In this document: positions 32,801-42,700 of the stretch, piece by piece
Position numbering within the stretch: position 1 is the stretch's first letter
Layout of the letters: each line of letters starts with the position of its first letter
Origin: Liolophura sinensis
Taxonomy: Eukaryota; Mollusca; Polyplacophora; Chitonida; Chitonidae
DNA: 64,000 bases
Direction: 5' to 3'
Assembly: GCF_032854445.1 (NCBI RefSeq)
Contig: NC_088300.1
Span: 4,898,001-4,962,000 of the forward strand
The notes under the pieces: generated by a model
The model's input: only the letters and a program-made list of their open reading frames with translations
Database searches by the model: none
What the model was told of the DNA's origin: nothing
Program-made: the position numbers and the translations under genes

Positions 32801-34426
32801 CTTACCCATGGCAAATTATACATTATACGGATACGGGACAACCGGTCACTGAACTATCCCCTTAAATGCTGGAAGCGACGAAGCTACAACTTCCTCTTTT
32901 AAAGTCTTAGATGTGACCCGACCCATGATTGACCCTGGATCTACCGCTCCCTAAGCGAACGCTATACCAACCTTGCTATCAGGGCAGGTAGTCTTATATG
33001 AAAGATAAAGAAAATTTACTTGCCGTATCCCAGCCCGAACTCCAGCGTGTAACCTCTGTCCACAGCGTAGTCCATTAACATCTTAGCATTGGATGAATTC
33101 CACTGACCGCCATTACGATACTGTAGATTTAAGTTCATGCTTAATTTCCATCCCACTGCTCTGCAGAACTCATACAGACGGTCGAAATCATCAGCTGTAA
33201 AAGGAATGTGCGACACAAAAAGGAATAAATGGTTATAATTAGCACTTTCTTTGTACCTTATACACCTGAGAAATTCTTCATCCCCTTCACGATGCTCGAT
33301 TCGTTCAATTTCATTGCCAGATAGATAAACATTTCAAGGAACTGACAAAATGAACATACGCACTGAAAGTTAAAGTTTGTCGTCAGGCATGGATTTATAT
33401 ATTAAGACACTGTCTGAACTCACTCTCAGTAGAACAAAACAACTGTTTCGCTACCCATTGAACAATTAAAGTAACACTTTGAACACGCCTGCGTCTACAA
33501 ATTTTGTTGGCATTCGCTCGGTTCTGGCTCACCTGTTATCTCACTGAAACATCGTTCTCGATTGACGAAGAGAATTCTGTCTGTTTCCCGTCCTCCTACC
33601 CTCAACACAACCGGTGACAAACCTCGTGCAAGGGTCTGGAACCTGATCGAGCTGTGAGGAAGAGGAAAGTAGCAAAGACAAAAGTCTTTATCTATTTATT
33701 CGATTGGTCTTTTACGCCGAATAACGAAAGGACATTTCACTTATACCACGGCGGTCAACATTGTGGTGGTAGGAAACCGGGTAGAACCCAGGGTAATCCC
33801 AAGACCATCCGCAAGTTGCTGGTAGACTGGCAGCATGAGCGGGGCTTGAACTCACAGCGACCGGATTCGTGGGAGACTCCTGAATCAATGGACTAGACTA
33901 GCACGCTAACCACTCGGACACATAAGGTTCATCGGATGGAGACATGTTACTTCAGATTTAGTTGGCGACAAGCCAGTGTGGAGAGCTCCTACTAAATCTG
34001 ACTTAATGACTTAATGACGCAACAAATACAGTAGCTACCATAACAGTTGGAGGAGAAATTTTGAACTGTCCGAAAGGAGACCCATTATACCAACTGTTTT
34101 TAAAATGATAAGCATTGAAAAAAAAAGCCAGTAAACCACAAAACCTGCGACTCATCTTTGATAGATTAATCACGGATAAAGTAAATACATATGTGAATAC
34201 CAGACCTTGTGTTAAAATCATGCCAGTGGCTCACAAATATGGAACCATCTTGGGAGAAACTGAGGAAATCCTTGTCTACCAAATGACCGCGCGAAGAAGT
34301 GTCAAAGAAAACGTTAATTACGTCCCGTGTGTGGTGATCGGTCTGTGCGAGTGTTAGACAACATAGGGTGATCACGACATGGTGGATATTCTCTAACATA
34401 TTCACACCGAGCAGAAGTTTTGTCAT
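26834..34426 (-). CDS. HPSE: Heparanase-like GH79 protein, 10 exons, altered nucleophile motif
   Basis: Heparanases cleave heparan sulfate in the matrix and lysosome. Exons in coding order: 34426-34206, 33651-33533, 33194-33024, 32030-31871, 29471-29424, 29148-28957, 28667-28568, 28017-27917, 27461-27321 and 26987-26834; phases match throughout and give 468 residues. A hydrophobic signal sequence opens the protein (VVITLCCLTLAQ). Family landmarks: LARGLSPVVLRVGG, WNSSNAKMLMDY, GYEPDKY (acid/base Glu, normally NEPN), RRLIGPSVSQ, MWLDTLG, EYWISLLFKRLVG, SVKLNG and SYGFLVLPN. The nucleophile motif, normally WLGET, reads WLEDS, so activity is doubtful, as in vertebrate heparanase-2 (WLEG). Eight exons equal the plus-strand paralogue in length. 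Intron 3 appears to use a GC donor; intron 4 holds a 1.35-kb minisatellite. Confidence 0.9.
29735..31090. repeat. Minisatellite, 20-21-bp unit, in heparanase-like intron 4
   Basis: More than 60 copies of TTGGCTTTGTGCTGATGGAA, with or without one extra G. Long open frames on both strands across it (for instance 30676-31071 on the minus strand) follow from a 21-bp period and are not genes. Confidence 0.95.
31174..31191. repeat. Poly(C) run
   Basis: A run of about 17 C residues just beyond the minisatellite. It is rare in this AT-rich DNA and prone to length errors in assembly. Confidence 0.9.
31245..31350 (+). repeat. Dispersed repeat copy
   Basis: Shares blocks with 11870-12000 and 32280-32360: AATAAAA near the start, ATTGGTTACGTGTGA, CATCACACTGTGGTC and TCTTTTACTGTCCATG. 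Unclassified family. Confidence 0.5.
32645..32990 (-). mobile_element. SINE-A, reverse copy, diverged
   Basis: TTTAACGTCGTACTTAACAA and TTTCAGTCATGACGACGAAG, then GCAGGACGGATTTCCACC and a decayed tRNA-like head (CTATACCAACCTTGCTATCA). It lies in intron 3 of the minus-strand heparanase-like gene. Confidence 0.85.
33690..33928 (+). mobile_element. SINE-B, near full length
   Basis: CTATTTATTCGATTGGTCTT, GGACATTTCACTTATACCAC, GTGGTGGTAGGAAACCGGG, then GGCTTGAACTCACAGCGACC and a tRNA-like end (AGCACGCTAACCACTCGGAC). It sits in intron 1 of the minus-strand heparanase-like gene. Confidence 0.85.
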
Positions 34427-35044
34427 GCAGAACAGTTCTGATCCAGGACAACACTAACTACACTTATTCATCATTGTCGCTCCCCGCACCCCCACTCGCC
34501 CGCAACTTGTGACACGAAATCACTTAAAATGTTCATGTGACATCCAAATAACAGTAATCCTGTCATCCTATAAACTCAGGTTGTTTTTCCAGATGGCTTT
34601 ATGTCATTAAAACCCCGATGCTTTTAGGATTTTGCCAGTGTACCGGAACGCACGAAGTCATACCCTCGTTAATACATACTGACTGTAAGGAAAACACCGT
34701 CTAATAAATACTGAATAAATTCTGTTATTAACCAGTGCTTTTAAAACTCATAATAATATCATAAATTTATACAGAATAAAAATTTCCTCAATAAAATAGT
34801 GTAGTGCATTTAACTTTGCAGATCACCTCAAGAAAAGAATGGAGAAAAAAGTATTGATTTTATTCGAAGTCACTGACCTACAATTAGAGAAATGGCCAAA
34901 GCACTCTTAGGTATAAATTGGATTATCTTATTTACTTTCAAACAATATTTATTTACTTATTTATTTATTGATTTATTTATTTGGGGCTTACCGCTGTACT
35001 TACGACAACTTTCTTGACAAAGTCATAATGGTTAAAGGTAAGTA

Positions 35045-36075
35045 ACCTCCAATGAACTTTGTGAATAAGACCACATATCAACTAACACACAAAAACTTTA
35101 TGAATAAGACCACATATCAACTGACACAACAAAACTGTATGAATAAGACTGTATGCATGAATAAGACTGACATACAAAAACTGTATGAATATCATATCAA
35201 CTGACACACAAAAACTGTATGAATAAGACCACATATCAACTAACATACAAAAACTGTATGAATAAGACCACATATCAACTGACATACAAAAACTGTATGA
35301 ATAAGACCACATATCAACTAACACACAAAAACTGTATGAATAAGACCACATATCAACTGACATACAAAAACTTTATGAATAAGACCACATATCAACTGAC
35401 ATACAAAAACTTTATGAATAAGACCACATATCAACTGACACAACAAAACTGTATGAATAAGACTGTATGCATGAATAAGACTGACATACAAAAACTGTAT
35501 GAATATCATATCAACTGACACACAAAAACTTATGAATAAGACCACATATCAACTAACACACAAAAACTGTATGAATAAGACCACATATCAACTGACACAA
35601 CAAAACTGTATGAATAAGACTGTATGCATGAATAAGACTGACATACAAAAACTGTATGAATATCATATCAACTGACACACAAAAACTTATGAATAAGACC
35701 ACATATCAACTGACATACAAAAACTTATGAATAAGACCACATATCAACTAACACACAAAAACTGTATGAATAAGACCACATATCAACTGACATACAAAAA
35801 CTTATGAATAAGACCACATATCAACTAACACACAAAAACTGTATGAATAAGACCACATATCAACTGACATACAAAAACTTATGAATAAGACCACATATCA
35901 ACTAACACACAAAAACTGTATGAATAAGACCACATATCAACTAACACACAAAAACTTTATGAATAAGACCACATATCAACTAACACACAAAAACTGTATG
36001 AATAAGACCACATATCAACTGACATACAAAAACTTATGAATAAGACCACATATCAACTGACATACAAAAACCGAT
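35045..36075. repeat. Minisatellite, 39-bp unit, between the head-to-head heparanase genes
   Basis: About 26 units of ACTGTATGAATAAGACCACA, TATCAACTGACATACAAAA, with a variant block (ACTGTATGCATGAATAAGAC) recurring at 35145, 35460 and 35625. A period divisible by three makes a frame repeating MNKTTYQLTYKNC on the plus strand, which I treat as fortuitous. Confidence 0.93.
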
Positions 36076-36514
36076 GACTACTTATTGTCTCCAAGGCAAC
36101 TGGATTCTGGAAATTTGTAGCAGGTGGAATTTGGATTGGATATACACTTCACATATCCAAGCTAATGAATTGCATTACCTGTGTAAGTAATGCTATCGGT
36201 GAATTGGCGTATACATAACTGCAATACGTCAAAATATATTTACCAACGACAGCTGATCAATGGCAAATACTTTCGGTACAATTATATCTTGTTTACACGA
36301 ACAATTAGAGAGTACCTTTTGTTGCCATACATTACAACATCAATACATGTGAGTGGCATTTGATCAGATTAAGCTTAACACAGCTGCCGTGTACAGTGTA
36401 TCGACAAAGTGGTTCCATCACGTTCAGGGGCGGAGAAAACGATAAGACCTTCACATTGTCATTGCATTTCATGCTCTCCAACAATTAAAGGAGAAGAGAA
36501 CATAAAAATGATGC

Positions 36515-37627
36515 AAAAATCAGATGAAAGGGTGTGAAAACTTCTTTGCAAATATGATTTTTAATATTTTTTTCGAAATTATTTTTGTATGGTGGATATT
36601 TGGGATCTCCTCTTCGTAACTATCGTCTTCGCATCATAATGTTCTAAACTAAAATCTGATGCATGAGTAATAGGTTTATTTGAATGTACAGTTGTTGTTT
36701 ATATCCAAACATAAATATTTAATCTGAATTATGATAATATTTATGAATATATTAAAAATATAAACGTGACCAAAATCCAGGTTGGACACATTTGTTAGCC
36801 GAAAAGACCAAATTCTAGAGCAATATATATATATATAGTGCGAAGGGCCATATGTGTACTGTAGGCGTGCGTAAAATCATTGAAGTTTGTCAATAAATGT
36901 GGGAGTTGCAGGGCTTCAAATATTGTCCAAAGGCCGATTTGCCGTATTTGGCACTTTGACGTCCCCATGTTATATGATGCATTTTAAATGCATTTGCGAC
37001 TAGGATGAAGGCACGAACATTGTAAGCATGCTACCCGACGCAGTTTGACGTCCTGATCATGATCTGGACTTATTTCTTACTGGCGACGTATAGTTTTGTC
37101 GCAAATGGCGATGAAAACGTGAAAAAGCGCAGTTTTTCACCATATTTGGAGGTCTGTTGCGAGAAAACCGTAACAGCCGTAAAGCTGATAATCACCGAGT
37201 GCAAAGCGTTAAATACGTACACTGTGTGTGCTGAAAATCTTTGATCTGTGTCAACATCCACAGGACATGAAAACGTCATCGAACCAATCCGGGATCCTGG
37301 CCTAGGATCTGCTGTTCGCAGATCCATTCTAGTAATCAGTTTGAAACCATAAAACCACATCAAAGACATTGGGTAAATAGGACATGCTTTATCAAAATAC
37401 TTTGACGATAGCATTCTTTTCAAAGTTTTGAATACACCTAAAAGATAGGAGAAAACATAAACTTTGCATCAGATGAAAGATTTGGAAAAGTTAGTTGCAA
37501 ATATGATAAATTTGTCTTTACAGAGAAACAGACACTTAAAAATAATGTTTGTTTGGTGGGTATTTGGGACCACATGTTGATATGTATTGTGCTTGCGTAA
37601 TAATGTTATACATGACAACGTAATACG

Positions 37628-37685
<58 letters not shown>

Positions 37686-37835
37686 GCACGCCTACAGTAC
37701 ACATATGGCCCTTTGCACTCAGTCATTTTCAGCTCCACAGCTGCTGCAGTTTTGTGTTACGTGACCTCCAAACATGGGCGAAAATTGCACTTGTTAGCAT
37801 CTTCATGACAACTGGCGACAAAACCGTGCGTCGGA
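36515..37835. repeat. Complex repeat: direct and inverted copies around a TA run
   Basis: A 145-base stretch (36515-36660) recurs in the same direction at 37465-37610 (CAAATATGAT, GGTGGATATTTGGGA-type landmarks). A second stretch at 36838-36871 and 37120-37225 recurs inverted at 37683-37790 (GGGCCATATGTGTACTGTAG and its complement). A TA dinucleotide run of about 27 repeats lies at 37631-37684. It may be a foldback or nested non-autonomous element. Confidence 0.65.
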
Positions 37836-38124
37836 GAAAGGAAAAACCACCAAATTCGTCATCAGAACATCGAACTACGCCTAGCAGCCAGCCTACTTAA
37901 AATCTTGAAATTGACAACATTTTCATCGCCTGCCAAATTGGCTAAGCAGGGATCGAACTCTGACATGACTGACAGACGTCAGCGGTAAGAGAACAGAAAG
38001 AAAGAAGAACAAAGAAAAACCAAACCCGGCGCGATCTGCCTGATGTCCATTTCCCGACGTCAATGATCTTGGCCATTCGACTGCCCCAGACACATCTACG
38101 TCACTCCACACAGCAGGGAGACGG

Positions 38125-38155
38125 TTAGCGGGACATCAGCCGACACCATCGTCCT
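38125..38155 (+). pseudogene. Shard of heparanase exon 2
   Basis: 31 bases that match the middle of exon 2 of the plus-strand heparanase gene (40196-40226) with two differences, in the same orientation and reading VSGTSADTIVL, then a stop. There is no recognisable match on either side, and it lies 1.6 kb upstream of the gene's start codon. Confidence 0.7.
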
Positions 38156-38529
38156 TGTGTAATTAGGTCAAGCGGGAGAAAATTTCGCAAGCATCTCCTC
38201 TACCATCCACACTTTTGTATCTCTCACGTAGTCCCCAAGGCAGTCGCAATTCTCACTTCAAGACTATATACACATTTTCTTTATCTTTCAAATGAGAGCA
38301 TAAGTTATTGGTCGAAAATCAACACATAACCACATACACGGCTTTCAAAGTGTCCATGCGACCTTACACCGTTTGTCACTGAGGCAGTCGGCCGGTCATT
38401 TGCATTCCCGCGAATAGATCGGCGAGCTTTATGATGCTACGCTATGCCCAGTGAAAAACGGTCATTCCTTGGCAGACTTAGCCCGTTTTTTGTAAGAAAT
38501 AACGCATAAACACGACCAGTGTAACAGCA

Positions 38530-38610
38530 AGTTCGTACTTTCACGTCTCAATCCACGACCTGCCATGCACAGACTCACTGCTCTACTGATAGCTCGGCCA
38601 TTGTTAGAAA
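38530..38610 (-). mobile_element. tRNA-like SINE remnant
   Basis: The reverse strand reads GGCCGAGCTATCAGTAGAGC (A-box-like) and CAGGTCGTGGATTGAGACG (B-box-like) at tRNA spacing. The body is not clearly delimited. Confidence 0.45.
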
Positions 38611-38969
38611 GTCAACATTTGGACCACGGCACATGTCCATATCTGTCAATCACCCTGGCCTGTTTAACGTATACTAAAGAGGACAAGGTCTGCGCAAAAC
38701 AAAGCTAACTTTTACATGTGCACGTCGTTTGCTGTTGTAGTTAGATCTCTGCGCCATCTAGTAGAGTACTGTATAGCTGAATGCCATCTTTTTCTAAACA
38801 AAAAACGGTGTTGTCATTTAAACGCTTCTAGCGAGAAAACTATTGATCGGAGCTCAAATCTGTTGACGAATGCTCGAGAGAGCATGTCTTGGGCTCCAAA
38901 ATTGTGTAGGTTGCACATTTCTAACTCCCATAGTTCTCAAGTTACAGGTCATTGAAATTACGTAATTTT

Positions 38970-39445
38970 TTAAAGTTTTTTGCTTATATCTCAAAAGTTA
39001 CACATATATGCAAAAAAATACAAGCAGATTCGGAATCAGCAGCTCAAGATACATCAGAATACGTTGAGAACAATTGACATTTCAGAACATTTTGTGACGT
39101 CACAATTTCGACCAATGGCGAGCTTCCAGAGTTTTGACCGGAAGTGAACCATTTTTGCAAACTTGTAAGAACTCGTGACCTTCTAGCTGCATGTCAAATT
39201 TGAAAACGATCGGTTGAGTGGTTCTTGAGAAGACGATTTTTAAAGGTTTTACACAAAATTCAATATGGCGGCCGAACCACGTGACATAGCAAAAAAATGG
39301 AGAATTTGTCCCGAGATATTCACCGCCAGAATATATGAGCAAAATTTGGGACTTTTATGTTAAACGGTGTAAAAGTTTCCTTGCTAATAAGAAAAAACAG
39401 AACGATTACAATAGGGATCCCGTTCGAGAAGAACGGGATCCCTAA
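38970..39445 (+). mobile_element. Unclassified dispersed element ending in a hairpin
   Basis: It has an AT-rich run, then ATATGGCGGCCGAACCACGT, and an A-rich stretch (AAGAAAAAACAGAACGATTA) directly before a perfect 13-bp stem with a five-base loop (39413-39443). I recall similar tails (A-rich, ACAATAGG, hairpin) in repeats of other marine invertebrates. No coding frame. Confidence 0.5.
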
Positions 39446-39760
39446 TTATGCCCATTCCATCTGGGCTGCAAGCCGCATCATTGCCAGCAGAAAACAACGG
39501 CTATGAAATCCAGTATCCAGTTGCCGGAGTGAACATAGTTACTCCTGTGAAATTATCCGTGGAAGAGATTTTATATCCATTTTTCTAATCAGCTTGCATT
39601 CAAAAGGTAACATTCAGATCTGACTTTGATAGAGAAAGATAACACATATCTTGGGCCAAGGTAAAAGTATATTCTACGCGTTGCTATTAATAGGTACATC
39701 ATATACAGTGTGGTAGATAATAGTTTGTTAGCGCTGTCTATTTTCGAGCGTGCCAGAGCC

Positions 39761-42700
39761 ATGTACTTCAGGATTTGTTTGATTGTTGTTCTTACTCTTG
39801 CCGGCCGAATGTTTCGTGGGTTAGCGTTATCACGTGACCCTCAACTCCAAGGCACTGTATCTGTTTCCATTAATACGGACTCCTCCATCTTCCTTGTCGA
39901 TCAGAAGTTCTTAAGCTTTACATTGGACACGTATTTTATCACGGTTCACCTTCGAGGATTTAATGCCAGGTCAGTTTTTGTCATATATTTATGCATTTTA
40001 TTCCTTTCTTTGGCATTGTTAACACGAACCGATAGATATTAATGCGTATTTTATTTCTGTACATTATTTTTCTGCATGCATGCATCTTCACATTTTGATC
40101 TGATCGTATTGTTCTGGCACCATTTGTCCCCGTACATTTTCAGCTCTCCCAAGCTCCGGAATGTTGCACGTGGATTGGCTCCAGCTGTCTTTCGGGTTGG
40201 CGGGACATCAGCCGACACCATCGTCTTCAGATCTCCGTCACGAGGGTTCAACGTCATGACAGGTAGCGTCTGTGCAAGCTCCATTATCACAGCTAAAAGA
40301 ACGCCATTCATATTATTGTTAATTTTCTATGTAGTCTACTAAGATCATGCCCAGTTCTTTTTCAGAGTCATTGTTTTATTAAAAACAACAGCATATACGC
40401 CCTTAAGGAAAGTACAATGGAAAGTATGTACGATTTGTCACGTGTCCCGGTGTCTTGATAGTATATAATTGAGACGTACAGCATAGAGAGTCAGACCAGA
40501 GCAGCGGCGATAATGTGATAGCTGGAAAATGGTCACCCGTAACCGGTGAGATACTGCCTCTTGTCAGTCAGGGTTTCGTTCTAACTGTTCATGTAAATAG
40601 TAGCAAATTACACGCCACCTAGCACCACTAAGCAGAATTAGGTAGAAACAATATTCAGCGATGTTTATTGATATCTTGGGAAGTTTCTAGCTAGGCCTCA
40701 AGTTGAGAAGACAACATTTAAAATAGTAAATACGGAAAACAGAAAGTAGGTTTTAGGGGAGTACAAATAGCTAAATCAATCTTCCTTAGGTTCCTTGGGA
40801 GTTATGAAGTATAATAACCTGTTTCTTTCTTTCTTGCAGAACAAGATTTTGATGCCATATACAGTTTCGCTAAGAGCGCTGGGTGGGAGATGAGTTATGA
40901 TCTCAACTTACTGTACAGAAACAACAGCCAGTGGAATTCTAGCAATGCCGTTATGCTGTTAGAATACGCGGCGTCCACGGGCCAGGTCATTGATCTGGAA
41001 CTAGGCAATGGTAACAAACTACGCACTTTACTTTTCCTGCAGAACGCTTGAGTGCTATTTTAGTTTGTTTGCAGCAGATGTGCTCTTAGAATCTTAAAGT
41101 TTATCTTTTTATTTGATTTATCCTTTGTCCCAGATTTCATGTTGTAAAACTGAACTTTTTTTCAATAAAAATGGTATATAGACTTCTGGTTTAAAACTTA
41201 ATTTAACCAATCAGGATAAAGCCATGACTCGAAAAGGCCCAATCCTCACTCATCCTCATCAGGGCGCTTTTCCACATAGATTACCTCCACTTCGTCGTTG
41301 CTTACATTAGTTTCAATTGCTTATTATTCTACGATTCCAGAGAAGATTGTAGAATGGGTGCGTTTTTGTTAACAGTATGGAACACTCAATACTTTTTAGA
41401 GCCCAACCTGTACCAGTTCACAAAGCACGTCGACCCGGCACAGATAGGTAGAGATTACGTTCATCTCAGAGCACTGATGAACACCATGCCACCGTTTAAT
41501 ACGAGAAGACTGATTGGTCCATCTGTCACGCACGCCTTCACCGCGGACTACGCAGCCAAGTTGGTTCCATTACGTGAATCTTGAAGGAATAAGTTATACA
41601 CATGAGTAATGAGTCTCGCGTTTTCGTCTCTGTATCGTTTCCATCTACAGTTTTAGTCTTTTGCTTGCTTGTCATAAGTTTGTGTTCAATTCCGAATCGA
41701 ATCATACCGAATACCTTAACACTGGTAATCAGCAACCCTGTATAATGTGGCTGGGTGGGGCGTCGTGAGGCAGCACTTTAACTTCGTGCTGTCTATAAAG
41801 ACGCTGTCGTGATATTGCGACATGCATTAAATCCCAATCAAACAAACAAACAAGTCTTAAATTTGTGGTGATAAAGTCGTCAGGAGAGTGCTAATGGTCA
41901 TGAAAGGTTATTTGAACAACAAACAAATGTATATTTGCCCCTCTTGGCAACTCAATGCAGTCAGTCAGCATTCCAGTTGATGTAACCCTTTTCTTCTGTG
42001 CTGTATTGTATACACGTGTTTTTATCACTCAGGTTTCTCTCCACTGGCTCCACTTCCGTAGACGTGTTTTCTATTCACCAGTAAGTATTCCCGCCTCGAA
42101 GTAGACCCGGTGTCATACCCGGAACGGGCCATACCAAAGATTTTTAAAATGTTACTTCTAGCTGCCTCGCTTGGCGCTCAGCAATGAGACGTTAGAACAA
42201 GGAAACAGGACTCGTTGGCGCGGTATCATTATAATGTGACTGGGTGGGGTGTCATGTCGGGTGTCTTTAGCATGATACTTCAGTGGCTCTCCCTGCCACA
42301 AGAAGACACAATATATGTACACACACCTAATGAATCCTCGTCGCCATATGACTGAAAAATTACAGCAAGTATTCAGTATTCAGCATTTGCACATATGGGA
42401 ATTTTTTTTCGTAATTCAGTTTTTTTTTAAATAAAGTAAATAAAGCTATGTTCATAAAGCACATTGCCATCTACTAAGTTTGGACTATTTTCATCCCTAT
42501 GTTGCTGTCCAGCATTCAGCGAACTACAATTTTTGGACACACTTTAGTTTGTACAGGATATCCGGTGAGTCGAGGAATCGTCTTCATTGATGGCTGTTGC
42601 CATTTGTTTTACTGTGTTACTGCCACTTACACACCTTGAACGTGTGATATTTTTATGCAGCTATTACTCGTCTGGCCCCGCGCTCACTCCCCAAGATATG

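Noticed and set aside
35045-36075. CRISPR-like array
   Set aside because: No unique spacers of constant length between fixed repeats; it is a plain tandem array in animal DNA with no cas genes.
39710-39760. Upstream extension of the plus-strand heparanase start
   Set aside because: It begins at GTG; the ATG at 39761 directly precedes the hydrophobic signal sequence.
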